A stretch of DNA of 64,000 nucleotides, taken from positions 434,001 through 498,000 of the forward strand of contig NZ_QPEQ01000001.1 of assembly GCF_009455625.1 (NCBI RefSeq), written 5' to 3'. The notes under the pieces were generated by a model. The model saw nothing but the letters and a program-made list of their open reading frames with translations, did not search any database and was not told the DNA's origin. This stretch comes from Paraburkholderia bonniea. GTDB taxonomy: Bacteria > Pseudomonadota > Gammaproteobacteria > Burkholderiales > Burkholderiaceae. Both the position numbers and the translations under genes were made by a program. Position 1 is the first letter of the stretch. Each line of letters opens with the position of its first letter. Shown here in pieces: positions 1 through 9,667 of the stretch.

Positions 1-63
1 GGCCAATGCAAAACGCATGGCGAGTGTAGAGAGCCTCGCCATGGCTTTCAAGCGCTGACAAAT

Positions 64-97
64 AAAAAAAGCGCTTGCCGTTGTTCGCGGCAAGCGC
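64..97 (-). terminator. Rho-independent terminator (minus strand)
   Basis: A perfect 10-bp stem (71-80 with 88-97, loop of 7) is followed on the minus strand by a run of seven T (64-70). It would end leftward transcription arriving from fliR, although about 310 bp separate it from the fliR stop. Confidence 0.8.
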
Positions 98-407
98 CTT
101 ATTGAGGTGGCTGGAAGCACAGGCCACGTCTGGAGTTGTCTGACGCCCTGCGCGCAGCTTATCTCTAATTAGGGTAGGGCGTTGAGGATTTAAATTGAGT
201 CCGTTTTAAGCTCGCTAACACAACCCGGACATTTGAGCGATGCCCGCCGTATCTTGGCGGTATGGCAAGACGAAAGTTATGGGTAGGACTCTAAATCGCC
301 TCGCTACTCAAATTGGGGGGAGGTCACGGGACATCGCAAACACTTCATTGCATCTCAGATCATTGACTTCCGCCGCACCAGAACCACAGGCCACTCAGAC
401 GCTCACA
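98..407. other. Gap between fliR and the terminator; no gene recognised
   Basis: No convincing coding region, tRNA or known RNA is visible here. Open frames lack a good ribosome site or run antisense into fliR. The stretch lies between the fliR stop and a strong minus-strand terminator, so it is probably transcribed as the 3' tail of the fli operon or hosts a small RNA that I cannot identify. Confidence 0.5.
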
Positions 408-1190
408 CTATCTAAATCCCCCAACGACACGCCCCATCAAGTCGATGCCGTTTTCGAACATCCGCGCGAAAAACGGAATCATGTTGGGCGTCATCAACTG
501 GATCAGCAGCATCCCGACCAGCATCGTCAGCGGAAAGCCGATCTGGAAGATGCCGATTTGCGGCGCGGCGCGATTCAGGATGCCCAGCGCCAGATTGGCG
601 ATCAGCAACGCTGTGACCACCGGTAGCGCCAGCAATAATCCCACCGAGAAAATCGATCCGCCTGCGGCTGCCAGCGTACGCCAGCCTGCGGCTCCGAGCA
701 GGTCAGCCGATACCGGCACTGACTGAAACGACGCCAGCAACGCGCTAATCAACTGCAAATGGCCATCCATGGCGAGGAACGCTAGCAACCCGATGGTGTG
801 TAGATAGCGCGAGAGCACCGCGCTTGAGCCGTTCGCCTGAGGGTCGAAAAAAGTGGCGAAGCCGAGCCCCATGCCGAGCCCGATGATTTCACCGGCTGCT
901 TCAATCGCGGCGAACACCAGGTGCATCGCAAAGCCCATCGCCGCGCCCAGCAGAAACTGGTTCAGCAGAATCCACACGCCATCAGCGGAAAACACGGTCA
1001 CGGCGGGCAAGGGCCCGAGTGTGGGCGCGACGATCAGCGTGGTAAAGGCCGCGAGGCCGATTTTGATGCGCGTCGGTACGGAACGATGGCCCAGCAGTGG
1101 GGCCGTGCCGATCAGCGCCAGCAGCCGCACGAAGGGCCAGAGAAAAGCGCTGATCCATGCATTGAGCTGGGCGTAAGTGACGGAGAACAT
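408..1190 (-). CDS. fliR: Flagellar export gate protein FliR
   Basis: Inner-membrane component of the flagellar type III export gate, where it joins FliP and FliQ in the FliP5-Q4-R1 channel at the base of the basal body. The 260-residue product is the usual FliR length and is almost entirely hydrophobic helices. It opens with MFSVTYAQLNAW and contains the family-like stretch around GLGMGLGFATFFDPQ (about residues 104-118). It is the last gene of the minus-strand fliLMNOPQR series, 12 bp after fliQ, and is probably translated as part of that operon. Assignment is from sequence character plus gene order. Confidence 0.95.
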   Translation of the reverse strand: MFSVTYAQLNAWISAFLWPFVRLLALIGTAPLLGHRSVPTRIKIGLAAFTTLIVAPTLGPLPAVTVFSADGVWILLNQFLLGAAMGFAMHLVFAAIEAAGEIIGLGMGLGFATFFDPQANGSSAVLSRYLHTIGLLAFLAMDGHLQLISALLASFQSVPVSADLLGAAGWRTLAAAGGSIFSVGLLLALPVVTALLIANLALGILNRAAPQIGIFQIGFPLTMLVGMLLIQLMTPNMIPFFARMFENGIDLMGRVVGGFR

Positions 1191-1202
1191 CGTGTGCGCG
1201 GT

Positions 1203-1472
1203 TTAGTGCGCGAGCGCGGGCACGCTCGTGAACATATGACGCATGTAATCGAGCATGGTCGTGAGCATCCACGGTCCAGCGATCACCATAGTCACGGCCA
1301 GTGCCAGCAGCTTGGGAATAAATGAGAGCGTGGTTTCGTTGATCTGCGTTGCTGCCTGAAACAGGCTCACCACCAGCCCGACCACCAGCGCTACCAGCAA
1401 TAACGGTGCGGCCAGCAGCAAGGCGATATACATCGCCTCGTGCGCCAGGGTCATCACGCTTTCAGGGGTCAT
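1203..1472 (-). CDS. fliQ: Flagellar export gate protein FliQ
   Basis: Small membrane subunit of the flagellar type III export gate. The 89-residue product has the typical two hydrophobic helices (about residues 15-40 and 52-78) with the family signature around FQAATQINETTLSFIPK between them. It starts with ATG 11 bp after the fliP stop and is followed closely by fliR, the standard order. Length and motif match FliQ well. Confidence 0.95.
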   Translation of the reverse strand: MTPESVMTLAHEAMYIALLLAAPLLLVALVVGLVVSLFQAATQINETTLSFIPKLLALAVTMVIAGPWMLTTMLDYMRHMFTSVPALAH

Positions 1473-1483
1473 CTGGGCCGTCG

Positions 1484-2305
1484 CTACACAAAGCTCTGCG
1501 CTAGCGAGCCAATCAGCAACTGCCAGCCATCTACCAGCACAAACAGCATCAGCTTGAATGGCAGGGCGATGGTGGAGGGCGAAACCATCATCATCCCCAT
1601 CGACATCAACACGCTCGCCACCACCATGTCGATGATCAGAAACGGAATGAAGATCGTGAAGCCGATCTGGAAGCCGGTTTTCAACTCGCTAGTGATAAAG
1701 GCGGGCACTAGCAGCGATAGCGGCACATCTTCCGGCCCCTGCATCGGCGCGGCGTGTGCGATGCCCGCGAACAGCGCTAGATCGGACTCGCGGGTTTGCC
1801 GCAGCATGAAACTCTTGAATGGCGCGACGCCTTTGTCGAAGGCCTGCTCCATCGTCAGCGTGCCTTCAGAGAACGGCTTGTAGCCGTCGGTATAGGCCTT
1901 GTTCAACACCGGTGACATCACGAAGAACGTCAGAAACATCGTCAGCCCGACCATCACCTGGTTAGGTGGCGTGGTGGCGGTGCCGAGCGCCTGGCGCAGC
2001 AACGACAGCACGATGATGATGCGCGTGAAGCTGGTCATCATCAGCATCATCGCGGGCAGAAACGACAGCATCGTGAGCAGCAGCATCGTCTGCACGCTCA
2101 GCGAGTAAGTTGTGCCGCCGTTAGGCCCTGGGCTCGCGTTGAAGGCGGGCATGCCAGCGACTTGCGCCATGGCCAGCGCAGGCAGGAGCAGTGCTGATAC
2201 GCATGCCAGACCTAGCGTCAAACCCCGCGTCAGCGCTGTTTTGCGTGCGCCGCGTGAGATTGAGCTGCCGCAGCGCGGCGAAACGCGCGCCCAAGTGCTG
2301 TGCAT
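1484..2305 (-). CDS. fliP: Flagellar export gate protein FliP
   Basis: Core channel-forming subunit of the flagellar export gate. The 273-residue product has a cleavable-looking signal segment (about residues 27-48, ending LPALAMAQ), then membrane helices. The FliP hallmarks include [18 protein letters not shown] and the C-terminal region [21 protein letters not shown]. Its ATG (2303-2305) directly follows the fliO stop codon with no spacer, suggesting translational coupling. Signal-peptide-bearing FliP is normal in proteobacteria. Confidence 0.96.
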   Translation of the reverse strand: MHSTWARVSPRCGSSISRGARKTALTRGLTLGLACVSALLLPALAMAQVAGMPAFNASPGPNGGTTYSLSVQTMLLLTMLSFLPAMMLMMTSFTRIIIVLSLLRQALGTATTPPNQVMVGLTMFLTFFVMSPVLNKAYTDGYKPFSEGTLTMEQAFDKGVAPFKSFMLRQTRESDLALFAGIAHAAPMQGPEDVPLSLLVPAFITSELKTGFQIGFTIFIPFLIIDMVVASVLMSMGMMMVSPSTIALPFKLMLFVLVDGWQLLIGSLAQSFV

Positions 2306-3004
2306 TTACTTGTCTCCGCCCGAACGTGAAGTGAAGCGTTTGCCGATTTCGCTTTTGAGCGCATCGCGGAAGCGCTGGCCATATGCGCTGGTTAGCGGGT
2401 CAGGGGCAGGGGAGCCGGTGTCATCGCTGGCAGGCAGCGGCGTATCGGGGAAATCCGCTGGCAGCGTATGCAGCAGCCGCACGTTGCCGGGTGCGACGCC
2501 CAGCACCAGCCAGGTTTCGCCGATCTCGATGACGGCGACGCGCTCTTTGCCACCGAGCGAAGTATTGGCGATGGTTTTCAGAATGCGGCCGCGTGGCGTT
2601 GGCTTGTAGCCGAGCCGCCGGGCCAGCCAGGCCGCGCCAAACAGCACGCCGATCATGATCGCCAGCGCGGTGATGGTTTGAAAGATCGTGCCCATCCCCA
2701 CCGCTGGCACGGCGGTGCCCATGCCCATCCCTGCGCTTGTATTAGAGGCGAAGGTGGCGGCGGAGGCCGCCGATGCGGAGTGATTGAGCGCGTTCATGTC
2801 AGCCGCGTGCGCGAGCGAAGGGGTGAGTGCAGTGGTGATTGAGGCGGTGACGGTGGTTGTGGCTAGCGTGACGCTTAGCGTGGTGTTCACCAGAGGCAGC
2901 CAGGCACGCGCCACGAACCAGCCCGAAACAGCCAGGCGGTGGTGGCGCAGCGCATCACGCATGGAACGACTACGGCAATTGAGGCGGGTCAGGAGACGTG
3001 TCAT
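2306..3004 (-). CDS. fliO: Flagellar biosynthesis protein FliO
   Basis: Membrane protein that stabilises FliP during assembly of the export gate. The product is 232 residues: a long, poorly conserved N-terminal part with a hydrophobic stretch ending near SLAHAAD, a second membrane segment around residues 108-128, and a cytoplasmic FliO domain (KTIANTSLGGKERVAVIEIGE). The start overlaps the fliN stop as ATGA. The N-terminus is longer than in many FliO proteins, so an internal start is possible. Confidence 0.88.
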   Translation of the reverse strand: MTRLLTRLNCRSRSMRDALRHHRLAVSGWFVARAWLPLVNTTLSVTLATTTVTASITTALTPSLAHAADMNALNHSASAASAATFASNTSAGMGMGTAVPAVGMGTIFQTITALAIMIGVLFGAAWLARRLGYKPTPRGRILKTIANTSLGGKERVAVIEIGETWLVLGVAPGNVRLLHTLPADFPDTPLPASDDTGSPAPDPLTSAYGQRFRDALKSEIGKRFTSRSGGDK

Positions 3005-3471
3005 CGGTTTAGTTTTCGGATGCGTTCGGAAGGCGTGATGATATCGGTCAGCCGGATGCCGAACTTGTCGTTCACCACGACGACCTCGCCTTGCGCAATC
3101 AGGCAGCCATTCACCAGCACATCCATCGGCTCGCCCGCGAGGCCGTCAAGCTCCACCACTGAGCCTTGCGCGAGTTGCAGCAAGTTGCGAATGGCGATCT
3201 TGGTGCGCCCCAGTTCGACCGTCATCTGCACTGGGATGTCCAGGATCATGTCGATGTCGTTGCGGGCACCGGACGCGGCGACTTTGGATAACGGCTGGAA
3301 CACTCCTGCCGCTGAAGGATTCACTTCAGCGCCGTTGTTTTGTTCCGCCAGCGCGCTGGCCCAGTCGTCGCTGGCCGGGCTTACTGGCTCCGCGGTCGTT
3401 GCTGTAGCAGGGTCGTCCTGCAGTTCTGGGGCAGGGAAGGCGATGTCCGGCCCGGTATTCAGTTCACTCAT
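3001..3471 (-). CDS. fliN: Flagellar motor switch protein FliN
   Basis: C-ring protein that, with FliM and FliG, sets rotation direction and docks the export ATPase complex. I place the start at the ATG at 3471 (MSELNTG), preceded by GGAAGG inside fliM, giving about 156 residues. A GTG two codons earlier is less likely. The variable acidic/Ala-rich N-terminal half is followed by a conserved SpoA domain (about residues 75-156) with DIPVQMTVELGRTKI and GEVVVVNDKFGIRLTDI. It overlaps the fliM 3' end. Confidence 0.95.
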   Translation of the reverse strand: MSELNTGPDIAFPAPELQDDPATATTAEPVSPASDDWASALAEQNNGAEVNPSAAGVFQPLSKVAASGARNDIDMILDIPVQMTVELGRTKIAIRNLLQLAQGSVVELDGLAGEPMDVLVNGCLIAQGEVVVVNDKFGIRLTDIITPSERIRKLNR

Positions 3472-4462
3472 ATCCACCTTCCTTGATGGTGTCTGCTGCG
3501 CTAATCATCTTCTGCACCCGTAGCGCGTATTGCCCGTTAAAAATGCCGTAGCCGCATTCCATGACCGGCACGCCATCCACTTTCGCCACGATGTGTTCGG
3601 CGATATCGACGGGCAGCACATCGCCCACCTGCATGTTCAAAATCTGGTCGAAGGTCGCGGGGATATGCGCCAGATCAGCGGTGAGTTCCACTTCGGCGGC
3701 CTGCACTTGCTGCGACAGCACGCGCACCCAGCGCCGGTCCACATCCACCGCTTCGCCCTGAAGCGGTGAGGACAGCACATCGCGGATCGGTTCAATCATT
3801 GAGTACGGCATGCAGATATGCAGCGTGCCGCCGGTCGAGCCGAATTCAATCGAGAACTGCGTGACGATCACGATCTCGTTGGGCGTGGCGACATTGGCGA
3901 ACTGCGTGTGCATCTCTGAGCGCATGAATTCGAACTGCAACGGCCGCACGCTTTTCCATGCTGCGGTGTAGTGCTCGAACACCAGGTTCAGCAGCTTGCT
4001 GATGATGCGTTGCTCGGTCAGCGTGAAGTCGCGCCCTTCGACCCGCGTATGAAAACGCCCATCGCCGCCAAACAGGTTGTCGACCACGAAAAACACCAGA
4101 TCTGGATCGAACACGAACAGCGAGGTGCCGCGTAATGGCTTCACATGGACCAGATTCAGATTGGTCGGGATCGGCAGGTTGCGGGTGAATTCGCTGTACT
4201 TCTGGACCTTTACCACGCCGACGGAAATCTCCGCCGTGCGCCGCATGAAGTTGAAGATGCCCAGACGAAACAAGCGCGCGAAGCGGTCGTTGATGATTTC
4301 GAGGCCAGGCATCCGGCCGCGCACGATGCGCTCTTGCGTCGCCAGGTTGTACGGGCGCACGCCGGGTTTTTCAGCGGATTCGCTGTGCGTCTCGCTGTCG
4401 CCGATGACTCCTTTGAGCAGGGCATCGACCTCTTCCTGAGACATGAATTCTTCGTGGGCCAC
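3464..4462 (-). CDS. fliM: Flagellar motor switch protein FliM
   Basis: C-ring protein that binds phospho-CheY and passes the signal to FliG and FliN. The 332-residue product has the N-terminal CheY-binding motif (MSQEEVDALLKGV, residues 7-19), a CheC-like middle domain with ERIVRGRMPGLEIINDRFAR, and a C-terminal SpoA domain. Length is typical. It lies between fliL and fliN in the usual order, with its 3' end overlapping the fliN start. Confidence 0.97.
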   Translation of the reverse strand: MAHEEFMSQEEVDALLKGVIGDSETHSESAEKPGVRPYNLATQERIVRGRMPGLEIINDRFARLFRLGIFNFMRRTAEISVGVVKVQKYSEFTRNLPIPTNLNLVHVKPLRGTSLFVFDPDLVFFVVDNLFGGDGRFHTRVEGRDFTLTEQRIISKLLNLVFEHYTAAWKSVRPLQFEFMRSEMHTQFANVATPNEIVIVTQFSIEFGSTGGTLHICMPYSMIEPIRDVLSSPLQGEAVDVDRRWVRVLSQQVQAAEVELTADLAHIPATFDQILNMQVGDVLPVDIAEHIVAKVDGVPVMECGYGIFNGQYALRVQKMISAADTIKEGGYE

Positions 4463-4518
4463 TCCGGCTCCTCGTGCGTCCCTTGCGGGGTTGATGGCTC
4501 GCGTTGGCGAGCAGTGGC

Positions 4519-5019
4519 TTACTGCACCACGAATTCGGTGAACAGCACTTCGTCAACACGGGCGGGCTTGGTACCGGCCTCTGTTGGCTGGGCAATCAGG
4601 GTGGCGAGTTCTTTGGCGAGCGCGCGTTTGCCTTCTAGTGGCGAGAGCGCATCTGGGTGCTGATTCGATAGCGCCAGCAGGATGCGGCTGCGAATTTCAG
4701 GCATACGCTCAGTCAGTTGCGTCTGGGTTTCGACATCGCGCAGTTTGAGCGTCAGGCCGATACGCAGATAGTGCGGCTGGCCATCGTCGGTTTGCAGATT
4801 CACGGTCATCGGATCTAGCGGGAAAAACACCGGTAGCGGCGGCGGGAGTTTGACCGCGGGCTGCGCTGAAGTGGCCTGACGCTGATCCATGAAGTACCAG
4901 ACGCCGGCGGCTGTCCCCGCCAGCAGCAAGACGATCAGAAGCAGCACGAGAAGAAGCCGGGCGCGACGCCGGGGCAGCGGCTTGGCGATGGCGGGCTGGT
5001 CTGCGGTGGTGGTGGCCAT
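4519..5019 (-). CDS. fliL: Flagellar basal-body-associated protein FliL
   Basis: Single-pass inner-membrane protein that surrounds the stator and supports motor torque. From the ATG at 5019 (MATTTADQP) the product is 166 residues: basic N-terminus, one membrane helix (about residues 20-42), a linker, then the periplasmic FliL domain (FFPLDPMTVNLQTDDGQPHYLRIGLTLKL). A GTG 18 codons upstream extends the frame but adds a polar, non-conserved stretch. It is the first gene of the fliLMNOPQR block. Confidence 0.93.
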   Translation of the reverse strand: MATTTADQPAIAKPLPRRRARLLLVLLLIVLLLAGTAAGVWYFMDQRQATSAQPAVKLPPPLPVFFPLDPMTVNLQTDDGQPHYLRIGLTLKLRDVETQTQLTERMPEIRSRILLALSNQHPDALSPLEGKRALAKELATLIAQPTEAGTKPARVDEVLFTEFVVQ

Positions 5020-5377
5020 AGGGGCTTGCTTGTCGGAATACGGATAGGGTGCATTGTTGGCGCAACCCGGCACGCGCGATGGGTGGAAAAGAAGGCAGAT
5101 TTGCGGCTATCTCGCCGCTTGACGGGTTGGATGGGGTGGGGATCTGGCTGGCGGGGGCTGGATGAGCGGTCCGTCGGTGCCGGTGGTGCGATGCGTGGGG
5201 TGAGCCGGCTTTTTCTGTGAAACGCGCGTGCGAGTTGATGGCACCGCCAACGGCTTTGCGGGCTCAGCCTGTCCTTCAGCATGACGGGCACCGCGCGCGC
5301 CACACAACATGAGCCCCGTTCAGCTCACGCTTGATGCCTCATTCCATTCCACGCCACCCCGCTGCGCTATTGCAGAC
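5020..5377. other. Gap between fliK and fliL; no gene seen
   Basis: This 358-bp GC-rich spacer lies between two genes on the same strand. The fliL operon promoter is expected here, but I see no convincing sigma-28 or sigma-70 motif and no terminator. Open frames on both strands look like chance readings. Confidence 0.5.
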
Positions 5378-6883
5378 TCAAACAAACGTATCAACCAGGC
5401 CCCGCTTGCGTGGCGTGGCCACGGTCGTGATACCACCCGTGACGCCATCGTCGAAGCCGCCGCCATGGCCGCCGTGTGCTTGCTGGCCGCTGCTCCAGCC
5501 TTCACGTGCTTGCTGGCCGCTATCGCGGGCAAAGCCATCGCTGACGCTGGCGCTGCCCAGCCCAAGGCCACCCGCTTCCATCGCTTCACGCAAGCGAGGC
5601 AGCGCGGCTTCAATCGCTTCGCGCACTTGCGGATGCTGTGAGACGAACAGCGCATGTGCGTGATTGCCGCTGACCTGGAGCGTCACCTGAAGCTGGCCTA
5701 GCTCGCGTGGATTCAGCGTCAGTTCAGCGCTTTGCTGGTGTGCATTCGATAAAAACACGACTTTCTGGCTGAGGGCTTCGTCCCAGTCCGGCGTGCCGAC
5801 CGGCGGTGCGAGGGCCGGGCTCGAAGCGGTGTTGGCGTTTTGGTAAGCCGCTGTGGCGCTGCCCGCGCCAAGTGGCGGTGCGAGCAGAACATTGTCTGCG
5901 TGGGCTTCGGCCGGGCTGGTTTCCTGCAGCAGGCTGGCGGCGCTGTGCTGCGTCGCGGCGAGCGTGGCCGGTGCTGGCGTGGCGCTCACCGTGACTGCGG
6001 CAGCAGCGGCGGCTGCTGCGTTCGCTGTGGCGCTGCCGTGGTTGTTATGCAGTGCGTCGACGGCGGAGCGTGGGCTGGCCGATGTGTTGTTTAGCGTGCC
6101 GTTTGACGGGCCATCCAAAACATCGTTGCCGGAGGTCAGCGCTGGGTTCGCCGCGCCGTTGTCTGCGGCGAGATCGGCGCTGCTAGCAAGGCCGTTGCCT
6201 TGTATCAGCGCATCGGTCGCGCCGGTACTGGCCGCGTCAGGCGCGGGGCTCGGCGCGATAAGCGCGTTCTGGCTCGCCGCTAGCGCGGCGAGGGCGGCTT
6301 GCATGGCCTCGGCGGAAGTCGTGGCGCTTGGGTTCGTGGCTGAGGTAGACGCAGTGGCCGCAGTAGTCGCGGTGGTGGTGCCGGCCAGTGTGCTGCCATC
6401 GGCGGCGGCCGCTGCGGCGGCTTCAGCCAGGGCCCGGGCAAGATCGTCCGCGCTCAGCACTTGGGCGCTCGCGTCAGCGTCGGCTTCGGCGGCGGCTTTG
6501 GCTTTCGCGGCAGCTTGTGCTTCGGCTTGCGCTTGTGCCGCTGCCGCTGCGGTGGTTGCAGCGGTTTCAGCACCGGGTGTGGCGGGTGTGGCGGGTTTGG
6601 CGTCGCTTTGTCCGCTCGCAGACTCCGTTTCTGCTTTGGCGGCAGCGCTGCTGTCTTTGGCTTTGCCGTTGTTTTTGCTGCTCGCTTTGCTGCCGTCGGC
6701 GCGGGCCGCATCCGCTGCGCTGCGGTCGTTATTCGTAATCGCATGCACCCCGCCGCTCTGCGCGTCGAGATTGGCTTGCAGCGTTTGCGCAAACGACAGC
6801 GCGCCAGCATCGGTGGCTTTGGCCGATGCGCTGGTGGTTTTCGGCGAATCAGTCAGCGCCTGCATGAACGAAAGAGGTGACAT
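5378..6883 (-). CDS. fliK: Flagellar hook-length control protein FliK
   Basis: Secreted molecular ruler that sets hook length and switches export specificity through FlhB. The product is about 501 residues. I place the start at the ATG at 6883 (MSPLSFMQA), after ACAGGA; an in-frame TTG lies six codons upstream. The first 370 residues are low-complexity Ala/Thr/Ser, as expected for the ruler part. The C-terminal FliK domain is clear, with SAELTLNPRELGQLQVTLQV. This is the intact fliK copy; a second fliK-like gene near 17.4-18.9 kb is frameshifted. Confidence 0.9.
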   Translation of the reverse strand: MSPLSFMQALTDSPKTTSASAKATDAGALSFAQTLQANLDAQSGGVHAITNNDRSAADAARADGSKASSKNNGKAKDSSAAAKAETESASGQSDAKPATPATPGAETAATTAAAAAQAQAEAQAAAKAKAAAEADADASAQVLSADDLARALAEAAAAAAADGSTLAGTTTATTAATASTSATNPSATTSAEAMQAALAALAASQNALIAPSPAPDAASTGATDALIQGNGLASSADLAADNGAANPALTSGNDVLDGPSNGTLNNTSASPRSAVDALHNNHGSATANAAAAAAAAVTVSATPAPATLAATQHSAASLLQETSPAEAHADNVLLAPPLGAGSATAAYQNANTASSPALAPPVGTPDWDEALSQKVVFLSNAHQQSAELTLNPRELGQLQVTLQVSGNHAHALFVSQHPQVREAIEAALPRLREAMEAGGLGLGSASVSDGFARDSGQQAREGWSSGQQAHGGHGGGFDDGVTGGITTVATPRKRGLVDTFV

Positions 6884-6990
6884 CGCAAGTCCTGTCAGCA
6901 AAGCAGTGAGAAAAAGTCAGCGTGTTTCAGCGGTTGCTACGTGATACGTGAGACGTGTTGCATTAGCTGGCGTCAGATCCAGACCTGAAG

Positions 6991-7440
6991 TCAGGATTCG
7001 TTGGGGTGGCTGCGGAAAATGCGCGCCGCGTGTTCGTCGGCGTCGCGTTGTTCGCGGCGGTTTTCCCGCACCGCGAGCGCTGCTTCGCCGCGTGCCTCCA
7101 GCACTTCATACGAGCCCAGCTTTTGTTTGCGCTGCTGCCATTCCGGCTGGGCCTGCGCCACCCGTCCGCTGGCGGCGCTGAGTTGTCCGCGTTGCAGGCT
7201 GATGGCGTGGTCGAGGGTGTCGATGAACGCCTGAAAATTGCGCATCTGGCCTGCGGCCATGCCGGTTTGCGCGCTCTGCGTAAAACGCGCGTGATATTCG
7301 TCGCGGTACTGCACCAGCGCATCGAGCTGGGTTTGCGCTTCACCACGTTCGCGCTGGGCTCGGCCTAGTTTCTGGGCGGCGGCTTCCACCTCGTCCTGGG
7401 CCAGCCCGATTAGCGTTTTGAGCGGAGCGTGCTGCGTCAT
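6991..7440 (-). CDS. fliJ: Flagellar export chaperone/stalk protein FliJ
   Basis: Soluble coiled-coil protein that sits in the FliI hexamer like the gamma subunit of F1-ATPase and helps energise export. The 149-residue product is nearly all charged and Gln-rich helix with heptad character, the normal FliJ size. It starts just after the fliI stop (fliI ends 7443, fliJ starts 7440) in the order fliH-I-J-K. Identity rests on length, coiled-coil composition and position. Confidence 0.9.
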   Translation of the reverse strand: MTQHAPLKTLIGLAQDEVEAAAQKLGRAQRERGEAQTQLDALVQYRDEYHARFTQSAQTGMAAGQMRNFQAFIDTLDHAISLQRGQLSAASGRVAQAQPEWQQRKQKLGSYEVLEARGEAALAVRENRREQRDADEHAARIFRSHPNES

Positions 7441-7442
7441 CG

Positions 7443-9008
7443 TCAGCCTCCTGGTGTGAACAGCGCATCGAGTGCGGCGAGGCTGGCGTCGAACCCGGCA
7501 CTTTCACGGAAACCTTGCTGCAAAAACGCCTCGATCCGGGGGTAGAGCGCGATGGCGCGGTCCAGCAACGCATCGCGTCCGCTGGCGTAAGCACCGACGT
7601 TGATCAGGTCGCGGTTGCGCTGGTAGCGCGACAGCATCTGCTTGAACATCCGGGTCCGCTCAAGATGCGCGTCGTCGATCAGTGCAGTCATGGCCCGGCT
7701 GATCGACGCTTCGATGTCGATGGCCGGGTAGTGGCCCGCTTCGGCCAATGCGCGCGACAGCACGATATGCCCGTCGAGGATCGCGCGGGCCGCATCGGCA
7801 ATCGGATCTTGCTGGTCATCGCCTTCGGTCAGCACCGTATAAAACGCGGTGATTGAGCCGCCCCCAGCGCAGCCATTGCCCGTGCGTTCCACCAGCGCGG
7901 GCAGACGGGCGAAGACCGATGGCGGATAGCCTTTGGTCGCGGGCGGCTCACCTACCGCGAGGGCGATTTCGCGCTGTGCCATCGCATAGCGCGTGAGCGA
8001 ATCCATCAGCAGCAGCACATGTTTGCCCTGGTCGCGGAAATACTCCGCTAACGAGGTCGCGTAGGCCGCGCCCTGCATCCGCAGCAACGGCGACACGTCG
8101 GCTGGCGCAGCCACCACCACGGAGCGCGCGAGCCCTTCGGCACCGAGAATCTGTTCGATGAATTCCTTGACCTCGCGGCCCCGCTCGCCAATCAGGCCAA
8201 TCACGATGACTTCGGCGCTGGTGTAGCGCGCCATGGTGCCAAGCAACACCGATTTGCCGACCCCCGAACCTGCGAACAAACCCATGCGCTGGCCCCGGCC
8301 AACGGTCAGTAAGGCGTTGATTGCGCGCACGCCGACGTCCAGCACTTGATGGATCGGCTCACGGTGCAGTGGATTGATGGAGGGCGCGCTGAGTGGCGCG
8401 TCGAGATCAGTGGCCAGCGCGCCGAGGCCGTCGAGCGGCCGCCCGGACGCATCCAGCACGCGCCCGAGCAAGCCCCAGCCAACCGGCAGGCGCTTGGCCC
8501 CGGCGTTGGGATCTGCGACGGGCGCGTTTTCACGCGGCCAGACGCGGGCTCCTGGCAGCAGACCGGCGACTTCGGTCGTCGGCATTAAAAACAGACGATC
8601 CCCAGCAAAGCCCACGACTTCAGCTTCGGCTGTGGCGCGGGTGCCGCCTGGGGGCAACTCGATTACGACTTCCACGCCAACTGCCAGGCGCAAGCCGACC
8701 GCTTCGAGCACCAGCCCCGCCGCACGCGTCAGGCGGCCGCAGGCGCGCAACGGACGGGCGATGGCGCTGCGCTGGCGCAACGCGTCAAGCTGCGCGCACC
8801 AGGCTTCGGTATGGCGATTGGGCGCGGTGGCGGCGGGTGTGGTGGCGAATGCGCTGGGCGGGGTGAAGGTGCCTGATGCATCGAATGCATCAGGCACCTC
8901 GGCTGCGTTAGCCGAACCAGCCAAGTTAGTCATGCCGAATGACGCCAGCGCCAGTTCCCGTTCGAGTGGCGTGAGATCGCTGGCGTAGATTTCTTCGAGC
9001 GTCACCAT
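7443..9008 (-). CDS. fliI: Flagellum-specific ATPase FliI
   Basis: Export ATPase of the flagellar type III system, homologous to the F1 beta subunit. The 521-residue product has a Walker A motif [15 protein letters not shown] (about residue 239), a Walker B region [21 protein letters not shown], and the family stretch [21 protein letters not shown]. It is longer than the 440-460 residues of enteric FliI because of a Thr/Ala-rich N-terminal extension (about residues 28-70), within which lies a perfect 14-bp inverted repeat (8868-8898). The start overlaps the fliH stop. Confidence 0.97.
   Translation of the reverse strand: MVTLEEIYASDLTPLERELALASFGMTNLAGSANAAEVPDAFDASGTFTPPSAFATTPAATAPNRHTEAWCAQLDALRQRSAIARPLRACGRLTRAAGLVLEAVGLRLAVGVEVVIELPPGGTRATAEAEVVGFAGDRLFLMPTTEVAGLLPGARVWPRENAPVADPNAGAKRLPVGWGLLGRVLDASGRPLDGLGALATDLDAPLSAPSINPLHREPIHQVLDVGVRAINALLTVGRGQRMGLFAGSGVGKSVLLGTMARYTSAEVIVIGLIGERGREVKEFIEQILGAEGLARSVVVAAPADVSPLLRMQGAAYATSLAEYFRDQGKHVLLLMDSLTRYAMAQREIALAVGEPPATKGYPPSVFARLPALVERTGNGCAGGGSITAFYTVLTEGDDQQDPIADAARAILDGHIVLSRALAEAGHYPAIDIEASISRAMTALIDDAHLERTRMFKQMLSRYQRNRDLINVGAYASGRDALLDRAIALYPRIEAFLQQGFRESAGFDASLAALDALFTPGG
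8868..8898. repeat. Perfect inverted repeat inside the fliI N-terminal region
   Basis: A 14-bp arm (8868-8881) is mirrored exactly at 8885-8898 around a three-base loop. It lies in the poorly conserved N-terminal extension of fliI, encoding part of VPDAFDASG. Such a perfect palindrome is unusual in coding DNA. It could be a small inserted element or an mRNA hairpin. Confidence 0.85.
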
Positions 9009-9667
9009 GTGCTGAGTTTTCCCAGAGCGGCCGCGACGCGCTCCCAGCGCGTGCCAATGCCCGCATCCACTTCGCCGCTGGTGGCGCTGGCGCGGCAGCC
9101 GCCGCGCTCTACCGTGGGGTCGGTGCGCACGCTCCAGCCGCGCGTTTGCAGCTCGCCGAGCAAATACGATTCGATCACCGGCAGCTCTGCGGGATTGACC
9201 ACCAGATGCGGTGCGCCGCTCAATGCAGGCTCAGCCGCGAGCACTTCGCGTGCCGCCGCCAGCAGCGCGGTGGGATCGTGCTGCACGTGCTGGCGCACCA
9301 CTTGCTGGGCGATATCGAGCGCCAGTGCGCAGAGTGTCTGTGCCACCTCGTTCTGCAAGTGACCGAGGGCGTCGTTAAACGTCTGCGCTAGCGCCGTCAG
9401 TTGCGCGGCTTCTGCGCGCGCTGCAGCCATGCCTTGTTCATAGCCCTGGGCCTGGCCTTGCTCGAAGCCGGCCTGATAGCCCTGCGCCTGGCCCGCCACA
9501 TGCCCTGCTGCGACGCCTTGTGTATGGGCCTGATCGCGCAGCCGCTGCAATTCCCGTTCGAACACCAGCGGATCTTCCACCACCGGCGGCGCGGGATCGA
9601 ATGACGCCATCTCCCAGCGCTGATACGCCGTCAGGCCAGCACCGCTGGTGGGGGCACGTTCAGACAT
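9002..9667 (-). CDS. fliH: Flagellar assembly protein FliH
   Basis: Regulator of the FliI ATPase that forms a dimer with a long helical stalk and tethers the ATPase to FliN. The 221-residue product begins [11 protein letters not shown] and carries the characteristic GxxxG-like repeat region [20 protein letters not shown] (about residues 53-72). A C-terminal FliH domain with [17 protein letters not shown] follows. Its 5' end overlaps the fliG 3' end by 8 bp and its stop overlaps the fliI start. Confidence 0.93.
   Translation of the reverse strand: MSERAPTSGAGLTAYQRWEMASFDPAPPVVEDPLVFERELQRLRDQAHTQGVAAGHVAGQAQGYQAGFEQGQAQGYEQGMAAARAEAAQLTALAQTFNDALGHLQNEVAQTLCALALDIAQQVVRQHVQHDPTALLAAAREVLAAEPALSGAPHLVVNPAELPVIESYLLGELQTRGWSVRTDPTVERGGCRASATSGEVDAGIGTRWERVAAALGKLSTW

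Noticed and set aside
240..626. Open frame of 128 codons at the left end (plus strand)
   Set aside because: No ribosome site, unusual composition, and its second half is antisense to fliR; it looks like chance.
5853..6944. Long plus-strand frame of 363 codons opposite fliK
   Set aside because: It mirrors the Ala-rich low-complexity region of fliK; the GC-rich antisense frame stays open by composition.
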